Positions 10,663 through 21,360 are shown, numbered from the stretch's first letter. The stretch: 64,000 nt of DNA from Saussurea involucrata (GCA_033807775.1 CM066313.1:89599484-89663483), one strand, 5' to 3'. Notes: generated by a model not told the origin, from the sequence alone. Program-made: numbers and translations.

Positions 10663-11186
10663 CTTAGCTGTAACAGCACTTCATTAGATGCGTTTTTAAC
10701 AGTGCACATGTCATCAGAAAAAATAACAGAGTAACCAGATCCAAGGAGTTGCCCCACACTTATGAGATTATGAGCCAAACCTGAAGCGAAATGCACATCT
10801 CGTATCATTCTTTCTCTTCCATTGATGTTGACAGCAACAACTCCCTTTAATTCGATTTGAATATGCTTGTCATCGCCTACTTTGACTTGGGATTTATACG
10901 TCTCATCCAACGTCTTGAATTTTGTCTGATCACCTGTCAAATGCATTGAACACGCACTATCCAGGTACCATATATCTTTAGATGTAGATTGACGACTTAC
11001 AATTGTCATAAAGAGATAGTCTTCTTTAACATATTGAACCTCTTTGTTTTTGCTCCAGCAATCCTCTTCTTTATTCCCAAACTTATTGCAATAGGTGCAC
11101 TTAATGCCACTCATTCTGCCGCTCATTCTGCCTCGGCCACTGCCCCTAAAGGCTCCTCTTCCTCTGCCTCTATTATATGAGAACAT
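10659..11186 (-). pseudogene. Outer copia: zinc knuckle and protease
   Basis: The 175-aa frame starts with a Gly/Arg-rich segment, a zinc-knuckle relic (CTYCNKFGNKEEDCW, with the usual His replaced) and the copia protease active site in WYLDSACSMHLTGD, where the canonical DSGC/DSGA has become DSAC. It ends near LLQL where the integrase frame takes over. The altered Gly of the protease and the lost His suggest decay. Confidence 0.82.
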
Positions 11187-11850
11187 AGCTCGTTCATCTT
11201 GAGAGGCTTCTTGATCTTCTTCTTTTGACGAGTTCCTGGAGCCTCATGGGTTTGCAGTGATCCCATGAGTTCATCAACATTATAGGTAGACAGATCCTTG
11301 GATTCTTCAATGGTTGCAACTACGTGATCGAACTTCGGAGACAGGCTCCTCAAAAGCTTTCCAACTACGGTCTCATCTGCGATATTATCACCATATGTTC
11401 TCATTTGGCTGACGGTAGAAGATATTTTAGCAAGATACTCTTGTACTGTCTCGTGACTTTTCATATGGGCTGTTTCAAAATCTCTACTGAGATATTGCAA
11501 CTTCACCGTAATTACCTTAGCATAGCCTTGGTATTCAGTCTTGAGCGTGCTCCATGCTTCGTGTGTCGAGGTTGTGGCTGTTATCCTTGCAAAATGCTAT
11601 CATCGATAGCCTGTTGAATGAGAAATAAGGCTTTTGCACCCTTCTTATGAGTCTCTTTTTTTCCTGCTTCATCTTCACCTGCATCACTTATGCCACGATC
11701 AACTAGATCCCACAATTCTTGTGATTTGAAGAGTGTCTTCATTTTGACACTCCAGAATTCATATGCCTCTCCTTTGAAGATTGGAATATAGGGTTGAGAG
11801 ATATTCACCACAGAATTGTTGGCTGCCATTTTGCTGCTGACTTTAAACAC
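11123..11850 (-). pseudogene. Outer copia: gag (UBN2-type), frameshifted
   Basis: Two minus-strand frames, 11581-11850 (MAANNSVVNISQPYIPIF, YEFWSVKMKTLF) and 11123-11506 (RDFETAHMKSHETVQEYLA, VVATIEESKDLSTYNVDEL), form the N- and C-terminal halves of a copia gag domain. A frame change lies in the 75-bp gap between them. The start codon lies just inside the iMet PBS, as expected for the beginning of a copia gag-pol. Confidence 0.85.
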
Positions 11851-11872
11851 AGAAACCTTGATAATTAACCTG

Positions 11873-11884
11873 GCTCTGATACCA
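11873..11884 (-). other. Primer binding site of the outer copia (tRNA-iMet)
   Basis: GCTCTGATACCA on the plus strand is the 3' end of plant initiator tRNA-Met (element sense TGGTATCAGAGC). It sits three bases inside the LTR boundary. Confidence 0.9.
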
Positions 11885-11887
11885 AAA

Positions 11888-11925
11888 TGTTAGAGAAACG
11901 ACAGAGTAATAACAAAGCAAGGAAG
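11888..11925 (-). mobile_element. 5' LTR of the outer copia, inner part
   Basis: The LTR starts TGTTAGAGAAACG next to the PBS. After 38 bases it is interrupted by the inserted copia at 11926-16965 and resumes at 16971. The whole LTR is about 221 bp. Confidence 0.8.
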
Positions 11926-12614
11926 TGTTGGTGATTTTAGTGAAATCATCGGTCATTTTGTGTAATTGGATTCTCAAAGGTAATAATGGGGTTGTTAGGT
12001 AAGCTATAACATGAGTTAGGAGGTGTGGAGTGCACACTCGTGTAAGCTAACTAGAACCCGGGATTGTTTGACGGTTGAGAATGGCACGTTACAAAGTGGG
12101 ATTGGGAAATGAGAAATGGCGCCAGTACTGGCACCAGTTGGCTAGCGCCAAACTGGCACCAGGCTCTGGATTGTGCACGGATTTGTGCATGGCGCGCATA
12201 TCGGCGCCAGTTGTCTAGCGCCAAAACTGGCGTCGTGGTCTGCTTTATGTTTGGCGCTCATTTCGGCGCTACTTATCTGGCGCGGAAAGTAGCACCGGCG
12301 TCAGGGAAGCTTTTCTCATTTGTAACTCCCGTCATTAAGCCCACAATCAATTTCATTAAATGAGATATTATTTCCTGATACAATATAGTGTAGGTTACGT
12401 TTTGTAGAGTGTATTTATATGTATCGATTTCTGCCTTAATCGATACACTGAAAATCAGAGATTATCCTCGAGAGAATTTCGTGATACCCGGGCAGATAGG
12501 GTCGAAATATCTCTTACGGAAAGCGAGCTCTATGCGATCTCTGGTTATATCCAAGTTATTATAATCACCTCTTTCTTATCTCTTTCACGAACCCGATACA
12601 CAAATCCCCCAACA
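11926..12614 (+). mobile_element. 5' LTR of the inner copia
   Basis: TGTTGGTGATTTT to CCCCCAACA, 689 bp. It is 37 bp longer than the 3' LTR because of an extra block with GGCGCCAG/GGCACCAG-type motifs near 12,120-12,165. A TATA-like TATTTATATG lies near 12,412. Confidence 0.93.
12504..12518 (+). other. LTR segment complementary to the post-LTR primer-site position
   Basis: GAAATATCTCTTACG is the perfect 15-base reverse complement of 12617-12631, which starts three bases after the LTR. The same 15 bases occur in the 3' LTR at 16855-16869. Confidence 0.7.
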
Positions 12615-12616
12615 AT

Positions 12617-12631
12617 CGTAAGAGATATTTC
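12617..12631 (+). other. Putative non-canonical primer binding site
   Basis: CGTAAGAGATATTTC occupies the position of a PBS but does not match the 3' end of initiator tRNA-Met. It pairs perfectly with LTR bases 12504-12518. That pairing could allow self-priming or simply be a leader hairpin; which of these applies is inference. Confidence 0.4.
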
Positions 12632-12645
12632 CTTTGTGAAGAGAT

Positions 12646-13917
12646 ATGGCGGGTGATCAAACTATGAGAGACATGACTTCCAAGTTCACAAAACTTGAGA
12701 AGTTTGAAGGCGTGGATTTCCGTAGATGGCAGAAGAAGATGCACTTCTTGTTGACGACGTTGAAGGTGGTGTATGTGCTAAGCACCCCGATACCGGAGAT
12801 AATGGAAAACGAGACGCTGGAGGTTACCCGGTGTCGCGACAAGTGGGAGAATGACGACTACATCTGTCGTGGCCACATCTTGAACGGTATGTGTGACTCC
12901 CTCTTCGATATCTATCAAAATGTGGAATCCTCCAAAGAGCTATGGGACTCTCTCGAGTCCAAATACATGGCTGAGGATGCTTCTAGTAAGAAGTTCCTCG
13001 TTAGTAATTTTAACAATTACAAAATGGTGGACTCAAGGCCAGTGATGGAGCAATACAATGAGATTCTTCGCATTCTTGGCCAATATGCTCAACATGATAT
13101 GAAGATGGACGAATCCATCTCCGTATCGAGCATTATTGATAAATTGCCTCCCTCTTGGAAAGACTTTAAACACATGTTGAAACACAAGAAGGAAGAGGTG
13201 TCTCTTGTGCAACTCGGTAGTCACTTGCGCATAGAGGAATCTCTTCGGGCGCAAGAGGCTGAGAAACCTAAAGTAAAGGAGGTTTCTGCACCTTCGGTGA
13301 ACATGGTGGAAGCGGGAAAGACTAACAAGTTCAAAGGAAAACGGAAGTTCAATGATGCTAAGAAAGGGCCCAATAAAAAGGTTACTTTAACCTGTTGGAC
13401 CTGTGGGATGACCGGCCATCTCAAGCGGGATTGTCGGGTTGTCAAGAATAAGGGTGGAGCAAGCACGAGTGGAAGTGGGCAAGGATCCAAGGATCAAAAC
13501 CCACGTCAAGGTCAGTTTCTTGACTTTGGTTTTAATTCAAATCTGAATTATGTTCCACTAATATCTGAATCATTTTATGTGCAGGATGATGATATTGCTT
13601 GGTGGATTGACTCGGGTGCTACAAGTCATGTGTGCAAAGATCGGCGTTGGTTCACTTCTTTGGAACCGGTTGAAGACGGATCAATGCTTCGCATGGGGAA
13701 CGAGTCGATGGCTCCCATTCTTGGAAGAGGCTTAGTTAGGCTAGAATTTAGTTCTGGCAAAATAGTTGAACTTTTTAATGTTTTGTTTGTACCGCGAATT
13801 CGAAAGAATTTGGTTTTCGGTAGTATTTTGAATAGGTTAGGGTATAGGCAAGTTTATGAGTCGGACAAGTTTATGAGTCGGACAAGTTTATCTTGTCAAA
13901 TGATGGCTCTTGTGTAG
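12646..13917 (+). CDS. Inner copia gag-protease
   Basis: This 423-aa frame begins 32 bases after the 5' LTR. Residues about 15-200 are a UBN2-type gag domain (FEGVDFRRWQKKMHFLL, ELWDSLESKYMAEDASSKKF). A CCHC knuckle CWTCGMTGHLKRDC is near residue 250 and a protease active site WWIDSGATSHVCKD near residue 320. The frame ends soon after LNRLGY because of a small duplication (YESDKFM / ESDKFMSR repeat) that shifts the frame near 13,865. Function would be capsid assembly and processing; the downstream pol is broken. Confidence 0.9.
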   Translation: MAGDQTMRDMTSKFTKLEKFEGVDFRRWQKKMHFLLTTLKVVYVLSTPIPEIMENETLEVTRCRDKWENDDYICRGHILNGMCDSLFDIYQNVESSKELWDSLESKYMAEDASSKKFLVSNFNNYKMVDSRPVMEQYNEILRILGQYAQHDMKMDESISVSSIIDKLPPSWKDFKHMLKHKKEEVSLVQLGSHLRIEESLRAQEAEKPKVKEVSAPSVNMVEAGKTNKFKGKRKFNDAKKGPNKKVTLTCWTCGMTGHLKRDCRVVKNKGGASTSGSGQGSKDQNPRQGQFLDFGFNSNLNYVPLISESFYVQDDDIAWWIDSGATSHVCKDRRWFTSLEPVEDGSMLRMGNESMAPILGRGLVRLEFSSGKIVELFNVLFVPRIRKNLVFGSILNRLGYRQVYESDKFMSRTSLSCQMMALV

Positions 13918-15161
13918 GATTTGGTTTTATGTTGAATAACATGTTTAAATTAAATTTGAATGAAAGAATGTTGTTTCAAGTTTTGTGTATGATGCAATTG
14001 AATTGCTCTATGTTGCTTTATAAATTATTCTATGTTGCAAATGAATTTTGTTTAAAATTCTATTTTATGTTGCATATAAATTTTGTTTAAAATTCTGTTT
14101 ATATTGCAAGTGAATTTTTGTTTAAAAATTCTGTTTATGTTACTTTATGAATTGCTTGATGGATTTTGGGGTGAAGCCATGTTAACGGCTTGTTTCTTGT
14201 TGAATCGAGTTCCCAACAAAAGGAACAAGATTACCCTGTATGAACTTTGGTTCAAAGGCCTAACTTGAGTTTTATTCAAGTTTGGGGCTGTGGAGCGGTT
14301 GTTCGTTTACCCGAACCCAAAAGGAAGACTTTGGGTGATGCATCTTTGTTGGATATGCCGAGCATTCCAAAGCTTATAGGTTCTATGTTATTAAACCTAA
14401 TGATTCTATAGCGATTCACACCGTTATAGAATCGAGAGATGTAATTTTGATGAGACAAGATTCTCTTCAATGTCTAGGCCAAAGGATATAGTTCCAAGTA
14501 CTAGTGAAACTAGTGAGGTTGAAGAACAAGCAATTGTTCCAACTGAATCTCCGATGCTTCGAAGGAGCAAAAGAGGAAGGATTGAAAAATCCTTTGGTCC
14601 CGATTTCCAAGTATACTTGGTAGAGGGATCAAGAGATGAGGTTGGATCCCAATTCCTTTACTGTTATAGTGTTGAGGAGGATCCAAAATTATTTGATGAG
14701 GCTATTAAGTCTCAAGATATTGCCTTTTGGAAAGAAGCAATATATGATGAGATGGACTCCATCATGGGGAATAATACTTGGGTATTATCGGACTTGCCAC
14801 CGGGTTGCAAACCTTTGGGATGCAAGTGGATCTTCAAAAGGAAGATGAAAGCGGATGGATCAATCGACAAGTTCAAAGCTCGATTAGTAATCCAAGGCTT
14901 TAGGCAACCGGAAGGTTTTGTTATGCCCGGAATGGAGCATAAGGTGTGTATAAACTTGTAAAATCATTGTATGGGCTGAAACAAGCACCCAAACGATGGC
15001 ATCAGAAATTTGATGAGGTTATCTTGTCCAACGGTTTTATGATAAACCAAGCGGACAAGTGTGCATATGGAAAATTTGATACATCCGGTAACGGTGTAAT
15101 CATTTGCTTATATGTTGACGACATGTTGATCTTTGGCACCAACCAAAATCAAGTTGGGTAA
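13918..15161 (+). pseudogene. Inner copia: integrase and RT remnants
   Basis: From 13,918 to about 14,150 there is AT-rich debris with a repeated TTTTGTTTAAAATTCT motif in place of most of integrase. An integrase tail (GFWGEAMLTACFLLNRVPN... YELW) is seen at about 14,150-14,265. At 14470-14961 are the linker (LRRSKRGRIEKSFGPDF) and first RT blocks (WVLSDLPPGCKPLGCKWIFK, KARLVIQGF). A deletion then removes the AFLxG region, and 14946-15161 resumes with KSLYGLKQAPKRWHQKFDE and the catalytic ICLYVDDMLIF. A second deletion follows NQNQVG. Confidence 0.85.
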
Positions 15162-15304
15162 ACCAAAGAGTTTTGTCGTGCACTAGGCCGGATATCGTTT
15201 TTGCCATAGGAGAGTTGAGTAGATATACTAGTAATCCTAGTATTCATCATTGGCAAGCGATAAGATGAGTATTCAAATACTTAAAGAAAACCATTGATTA
15301 TGGT

Positions 15305-15805
15305 TTGTCATATGTCGGGTTTCCTTCGGTTTTGGAGGGATATTCGGATGCAAGTTGGATTACCAATTTGGAAGATCACTCTTCCACGAGTGGTTGGGTT
15401 TACTTGCTTGGTGGATGTGTCATCTCATGGGCTTCCAAGAAGCAAACTTGCATCACGAGTTCGACTATGGAGTCCGAATTTGTGGCGTTAGCCGCTGCCG
15501 GTAAAGAGGCGGAATGGCTAAGGAATTTGGTCCATGAAATTCCATTATGGCCGAAACCAATATCACTCATTTCTATCCGTTGTGATAGTGAGGCTACTTT
15601 GGCTAAAGCTTATAGCCAAGTGTATAATGGCAAGTCTAGACACTTAGGTGTTAGACATAGCATGATTCGTGAGCTAATCACGAATGGGGTGATTTCGGTT
15701 GAATTTGTTCGGTCGCAACGAAATCTAGCGGACCACTTGACGAAGGGGTTAACTAGGGACTTGGTTAACAAGTCGGTGATAGGGACGGGATTAAAGTCCA
15801 TCTAA
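15305..15805 (+). pseudogene. Inner copia RNase H
   Basis: The 166-aa frame covers most of the copia RNase H: GYSDASW with the first Asp, STSGWVYLLGGCVISWASKK, the Glu in SSTMESEFVALA, SIRCDSEATLAKA with another Asp, and the histidine-bearing terminal RHSMIRELI... ADHLTKGL. It ends at the normal pol C-terminus (ADHLTKGLTRDLV). RT upstream is deleted between about 15,160 and 15,175, and a small out-of-frame piece (TRPDIVFAIGELSRY) joins them. Confidence 0.85.
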
Positions 15806-16298
15806 ATCTCTAACGGTGAGATACCCAATTCCCTTCTAATACAACGTTAGAAGTTGAATTCAATGGGAAATCTCACTTTAAGGGATTGGAGCACAAGATG
15901 ATCATCCCAAGGTGTGTGCTCGGTACTGCAAGTGAAGGAGGTAGTTGTTCTTTTGTAAAAATGCATGTGCAGGTGCATGAAGAAAAGAACTACCTATATG
16001 AGTGTGAAGTGTGGCCGCTTCAAAAAGCTTGGACTTGGATTTGATACACTCACGAATGGATAAGGACACATGGCCTGTATAGTGTCAAGTTTATACTTTA
16101 GAGAGTTTTAAATTCATGTGTATGTTATTTTCTGGTACTCAAATGGGTTGACGGGTTCAATCCTTAGGACACCCGGATTCTCGAGTATTTGAAATGTGTA
16201 ATGTACTAAGATGGAAATTCAATCTACTAGATATTTTCATTTATGAATGAGTTTGTTTACCTGTATTGTAATTTTATTTGTGAATCAAGGATTGCACT

Positions 16299-16313
16299 AA
16301 AATGGGGGAGGAA
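16299..16313 (+). other. Polypurine tract of the inner copia
   Basis: The run AAAATGGGGGAGGAA lies directly before the TG of the 3' LTR at 16314. Confidence 0.8.
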
Positions 16314-16965
16314 TGTTGGTGATTTTAGTGAAATCATCGGTCATTTTGTGTAATTGGATTCACAAAGGTAATAATGGGGTTGTTAGCTAAGCTATAACAT
16401 GAGTTAGGAGGTGTGGAGTGCACACTCGTGTAAGCTAACTAGAACCCGGGATTGTTGGACGGTTGAGAATGCCACGTTACAAAGTGGGATTGGGAAATGA
16501 GAAATGGCGCCAGGCTCTGGATTGTGCACGGATTTGTGCATGGCGCGCATATCGGCGCCAGTTGTCTAGCGCCAAAACAGGCGCCGTGGTCTGCTTTATG
16601 TTTGGTGCTCATTTCGGCGCTACTTATCTGGCGCGGAAAGTAGCATCGGCGTCAGGGAAGCTTTTCTCATTTGTAACTCCCGTCATTAAGCCCACAATCA
16701 ATTTCATTAAATGAGATATTATTTCCTGATACAATACAGTGTAGGTTACGTTTTCTAGAGTGTATTTATATGGATCGATTTCTGCCTTAATCGATACACT
16801 GAAAATCAGAGATTATCCTCGAGAGAATTTCGTGATACCCGGGCAGATAGGGTCGAAATATCTCTTACGGAAAGCGAGCTCTACGCGATCTCTGGTTATA
16901 TCCAAGTTATTATAATCACCTCTTTCTTATCTCTTTCACGAACCCGATACACAAATCCCCCAACA
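16314..16965 (+). mobile_element. 3' LTR of the inner copia
   Basis: 652 bp, TGTTGGTGATTTT to CCCCCAACA, closely similar to the 5' LTR apart from a 37-bp indel and scattered substitutions. It is followed by the TSD GGAAG. Confidence 0.93.
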
Positions 16966-16970
16966 GGAAG

Positions 16971-17153
16971 AAGAAAGGAACTTCAATGATTACGGCATAA
17001 AACTGAGCTGCTTTATTCAATAAAGAAAAGGCCTTTAAATAGTCAACCAAATACAGACGATGAAAACAACTAACTAGCAAAAAATAAGGAAACCACTTAG
17101 ACCTAGAAATCAGGAGCTATAGCAACTCTAAAAAGAAGACCAATTCTCCAACA
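16971..17153 (-). mobile_element. 5' LTR of the outer copia, outer part
   Basis: It continues the LTR interrupted at 11925 and ends TCTCCAACA at 17153 (element sense TGTTGGAGA). The following GTAAC would be one copy of its TSD; the other lies beyond the window. Confidence 0.75.
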
Positions 17154-17187
17154 GTAACAAACTACCAGAGTTGAATCATTCTTCAAC

Positions 17188-17224
<37 letters not shown>

Positions 17225-18033
17225 TATCTTCTATATCCCTCTCATCTCTTTTTTATTTCTACATCGTCCCGTCTCCCAAAGATCGCAGCAACACCATTGA
17301 GCTATCTCGCTCGTCTCTTCTATTTCTCTGTCATCGAGCACCATCTCTCTCTCTCTCTCTCTCCCTCTGTGTCTGCTGATTTTGTTTGGGTCTACATCTC
17401 TAGATGTCGTTTGGGTGTTTGGAGGTTGTCCTTGATGTTTTTTCCTTCAAGCACCGGTCCAGGTACTAAGACCACCACCTTGAAGTGAGTTTTGATTTAG
17501 TTTAGGTTTCGGTTTTGATTTAGAGTGGGATTGCAGGAGAAGATGATCGGAGGGGGTGTCGGAGAAGATGACCAGAGTAGATGGTGTAGGCTGAGGGGTT
17601 CACATAATTAGGAGAGGTAGGAGTTAGAGACTTGCATCAAATGGTTGTACACATGCTTAAGAATATGTACATTGAAACTCATTTAAAAATATAGCAAAAC
17701 AAATAAAATTGTATACAACAGAAAAGAAATATATAAAAGAAAAAGTGAGAAGACCAAAATACACTTGAACTTAACTGGGGTTTTTTAACAAAGTTAACAA
17801 GATGGGTCAAATCTGATATAAAATGGCAACTATAGTGATCAAAATTGTAATTAATTCTAAATATGGACTAGAGTTGATAGTAAGTGGAAACCACGGAGAG
17901 ACCAAAAGTGTAATTTACTCTAAATATTAGCTATAAACCATATCCTTGATTTTGATATTAATTTTTAGGATCTAAAAATTGAGTTTGTAAACAATAACTT
18001 CCTTCATTTGTTTGATTTTAATAATATGGGTGT
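17154..18033. other. Unique-looking intergenic stretch with CT microsatellites
   Basis: CT dinucleotide runs occur at about 17193-17222 and 17342-17364. A short open frame from ATG 17404 (MSFGCLEVV) ends at an exon-like AG/GTACTAAG donor at about 17464. This could be the truncated first exon of a lost gene, but no product is recognised. Nothing else is supported here. Confidence 0.3.
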
Positions 18034-18042
18034 TTAATTAAA

Positions 18043-18276
18043 GGGAAATTAATTAAAATGCCCAAACTTGACTTCCAACTTACAAAAATACCTAAAATCT
18101 CTCCCACTTTGCCAAAATACCCCGCGATCCTGAGATGGGCCATGCGATCGCGGACCAGGCCCACGTGGCCCGCGATTTGGTTACGCGATGGTCTCGCGAT
18201 TGGCCGAAAATTTACAGTGTTGGCCCCTCCTTTGACGGGGGCCGCGATTTGGGGCCAAAATTTTCAGTTTTGGTCC
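18043..18276 (+). repeat. MULE left terminal inverted repeat
   Basis: It starts GGGAAATTAATTAAAATGCC and contains several GCGATCGCG-like blocks. It is the inverted copy of 21491-21712 with scattered substitutions and small indels. Confidence 0.92.
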
Positions 18277-18317
18277 ATTTTTCACGTTTTTTGCATGTTT
18301 TTACTGTTTTTTCCCAC

Positions 18318-18485
18318 AATTATTGTACTTGGAAGACCAAATTGTGGTTGCAATTCACTGGATTGTTTCATCAATGTTGAATTATTATACTTGTAAGACC
18401 AAATTGTGGTTGCAATTCACTGGCTTGTTTCATCAAAATTATTGTACTTGGAAGACCAAATTGTGGATGTAATTCATCTTCCTCA
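18318..18485. repeat. Subterminal direct repeats of the MULE
   Basis: Three copies, roughly 60 bp each, of a unit containing AGACCAAATTGTGGTTGCAA lie between the left TIR and the transposase gene. Confidence 0.8.
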
Positions 18486-18635
18486 ATGAAATTTCATCCA
18501 TAAATATCAGTAAAATGCAATCCATAATCATTCATCCATTCCATTGTGGTTGCAATTCACATCCATTCCATCCTTCTTTCTTGCTTTCTTTCTTCACCAT
18601 TTCAGTATTTTTTATTTCTGAGATACAACTGCAAA

Positions 18636-21284
18636 ATGAGTTATTCTGTTGCAAAAGCTAAACTATATTTTTGTTACGATGGTGAATGGGTGCAAGACAA
18701 CAATGAGTGGAATTTTGCTTATAAATCTAAGCATGGTGTAAAACTACCAGTAAACTTTACTCATCAGAAGTTTGTTGCATACGCCATGCAAAAATGTGGA
18801 ATCGACCCTTCTGCTGTTTGCAAGTTAGTGTTTAAAAATGGTGATGGGTCAATTGTGGAGTTATCTAATGATGGAGATATCTCTAGTTTTCTGCACTTTG
18901 CAGCCCAGTCAGAAAGACCTCCATCACTTTTTGTGTATGCCGATTCATCGGTGTGCGACGAAGGTGATGACGATGACGAAGGTGATGACGAAGACCTCCA
19001 ACTGGAGGAGCCTGATTCTTAATTTCAGGCGTCCTATGACCCAACAGTTTATTCGGATCATACATATGGTCTTAACGACTGTTATCCTGATTTTGCTCCG
19101 GAGACAACAACAACAACAACAACCACAACAACAAGACGACGAAGAAGACGAAGAAGGACGTTTTGCTGGAGTTGCTGATGACGAAACCCATGTTTTCACA
19201 ATTGGTAGATCTGATATAGACAGATCAGGTACCGATAGTGATGAGGATGAAGAAGGAGGAAAATATATCCCGAGTGATAAATCATTTAGTCAGTTAAATG
19301 ACTTTTTTGATATGCCTCCTATTCTTCCAACCCCGGATACCCATACACAAACCTACGAACCTGCACCTTATAATTGCAGTTCAAGGATACAAGTAGGTGA
19401 AATATTTGATTCGAAGGATGACTTGGCCATACAATTGGGAATTAAGTTCATAGAAGAGGGTTTCGAAAGTAACACGAAGAAATCCGACAAAACCAGATAT
19501 GAAGTTGTATGTGGGAGAGAAAATTGTAATTGGAGGATGTACGCGAGGTCCATGGGTTCTAAAGGAGGGATGTTTGTCATTAGAAAGTTGCACAACGAAC
19601 ACACTTGTTCGAGGACGCAACTGAATCCCAACCACCGACAAGCCAACAAAAGAACTTTGGGTGCAATACTGAAAGGCAAATTTGTTGATGCTAGCAGGGT
19701 ATTTCATCCAAAGGACATCGTCAATGATATAAACCAGCAATACGGGATCACAAATGGTTACCAGCAAGGTTGGTGTGCGCGTTGCACGGCACTGCTAATG
19801 GTCAGAGGCACTCCCGAGGAGTCGTATGAACGACTCCCTGCATATTTATATAATTTGGAGCTTGAGAATCCATGTACAGTCACCAAGATAAGGACCGATT
19901 CAAAGGGGCGTTTTGAGTTGTGCTTCGTTGCCCCTGGACCCACGGTACGTATATTAACACTTCATATATTTACACATTATAAATTATAACATTTACAAAG
20001 GGAAACCACCTACGTTTTTGCAGATCCGCACATTTCTGGCAAATCTGCGTCGTGTCTTGGTAATAGACGATGCCCATTTAAAGGGGCGTTACTTGGGCAT
20101 GATGTTCCTGGCATTTTCCATGGACTGGAATAACAACATCGTGCCCGTAGCTTTCGGAGTAGGCAAGTTCGAGATCGGGGAGGAGTGGACTTGGTTTCTG
20201 TCCATGTTGAGACAATCTATAGGAGACCCGGAAGGGTTGGTGTTTATGTCTGACAGGGTTGCTTCCATGAGCGCCGCAATCTCTGCCACGTACCCAAACG
20301 CTCCTCACGCGTCGACATTTGGAGATGAACGCCAAATCCAAGGACAAACGTATTACAACTCACCACACCGTCTACTGGAAGGCATGCAGAGCGTATACGG
20401 TTCGGGAGTTTGACCGGTACATGAATGCACTACGAGTTACTGCCAAGGATGCAGCACAAGTTATGGACGATGTTGGACCGGAGAGGTGGTCGACGGCCCA
20501 TTTTCCTGTACAATGTTATGACATTCTGACCTCCAATAGTGCAGAGTCGGTGAATGCACTCTCCCGTTTTGCTCGTAGATTACCGATTGTACAACTTATG
20601 GAGTACTTCCGGACCTTTCAACAAGAGTGGTACCAACTTCGACGTCGAAAAGGATGTGAGATGCGTAATAGACTCACACCAAAGGCGGAGGAGATAATTC
20701 TCCTCAGGGCGGGAAAGGCTTCGACATGGAGGGTAAGCGAAATTGGGTATGGGAAGTACCAGGTTCGGGATAACCATGTTGACGGTATTGTCGATATGAC
20801 TGACCATGTTTGTTCATGTTTTCAATGGCAAAAATCTGGGTTACCGTGCGGTCATGCCATCGTTGTTGCAAGGCATATGGGTCGTAGAGATTGCAGCGAC
20901 TTGGTTGTAAATTTCTTCACTTCCGAAACTTACCGGGCAACATACCGGGAGGTAATAAATTCAACTGGACCCCCTGAATCATGGGTGTCTCCACCCGACC
21001 CCCTTCCGCCATGCCATCTACCGTTAAACACTAAGAACAGAGCCGGGAGACCAAGAAAGAACGATCGACGTCCATCGTGTCGTGAAGGTTTGATACAGCA
21101 AAAATGTACTCGGTGCCAAGCAGTAGGACATACTCGTGGAGAGTGTCCAACTCCCGCCCCTTCAAGCGTGCCAAGGAGTAGACGTTCAGTCAGCCAACGA
21201 AGTAGCACGCATGGCCCGTCGGAGCTTGAACCACATGGACGTATAAGATATGATAGCGTTGATCTGAACATTGATTTCCCTTGA
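18636..21284 (+). pseudogene. MULE transposase (PB1, MuDR DBD, MULE catalytic, SWIM, CCHC)
   Basis: The start at ATG 18636 (MSYSVAKAKLYF) is chosen because a PB1-like domain begins there. After an acidic stretch there is a TAA at 19020-19022 and a frame change inside a CAA-repeat near 19,105-19,130. Next come the MuDR DNA-binding region (CGRENCNWRMYARSM, HNEHTCSR) and a phase-0 intron 19945-20023 (GTACGT...TTTTGCAG). The catalytic core has Asp in VIDDAHLKGRY and Asp in MSDRVASM. A second frame change lies near 20,313. The Glu-region (LTSNSAESVNALS), SWIM finger (CSCFQWQKSGLPCGHA) and a CCHC knuckle (CTRCQAVGHTRGEC) follow. The lesions make it non-functional as read. Confidence 0.92.
19945..20023 (+). 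other. Intron in the MULE transposase gene
   Basis: 79 bp with donor ACG/GTACGT and acceptor TTTTTGCAG/ATC. Removing it joins GPT to IRTFLANLRR in phase 0 at the usual start of the MULE catalytic domain. Confidence 0.8.
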
Positions 21285-21360
21285 TTGGGACGATAAATCT
21301 TGTAGGCTTAGTGCTCTTGTTTTATATAATATAACATGATTTTATCTACTTTATCGTCCC

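Larger units (their letters stand above)
11926..16965 (+). mobile_element. Inner Ty1/copia retrotransposon with internal deletions
   Basis: A 5,040-bp element has two LTRs (11926-12614 and 16314-16965), a polypurine tract, and a perfect 5-bp TSD GGAAG at 11921-11925 and 16966-16970. It inserted into the LTR of the outer minus-strand copia. Gag, zinc knuckle and protease are largely intact, but integrase is almost entirely lost and RT has at least two deletions. It is therefore non-autonomous. A related LTR fragment lies at about 31,870-32,065. No initiator-Met PBS follows the 5' LTR. Confidence 0.93.

Noticed and set aside
12109..12363. 84-codon open frame in the inner copia 5' LTR (and its twin at 16463-16714)
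   Set aside because: It lies wholly within an LTR, overlaps the GGCGCC repeat block and has no recognisable protein features.
17171..17488. 105-codon open frame beginning in a CT microsatellite
   Set aside because: The sequence is mostly Ser/Leu from CT repeats, and no homologous domain is recognised. A short exon-like piece at 17404-17464 is too little to call a gene.
18838..19020. Start of the longer MULE frame (MVMGQLWSYLMM)
   Set aside because: This part is out of frame with the PB1 domain and is only a shadow. The true coding frame there is the one starting at 18636.
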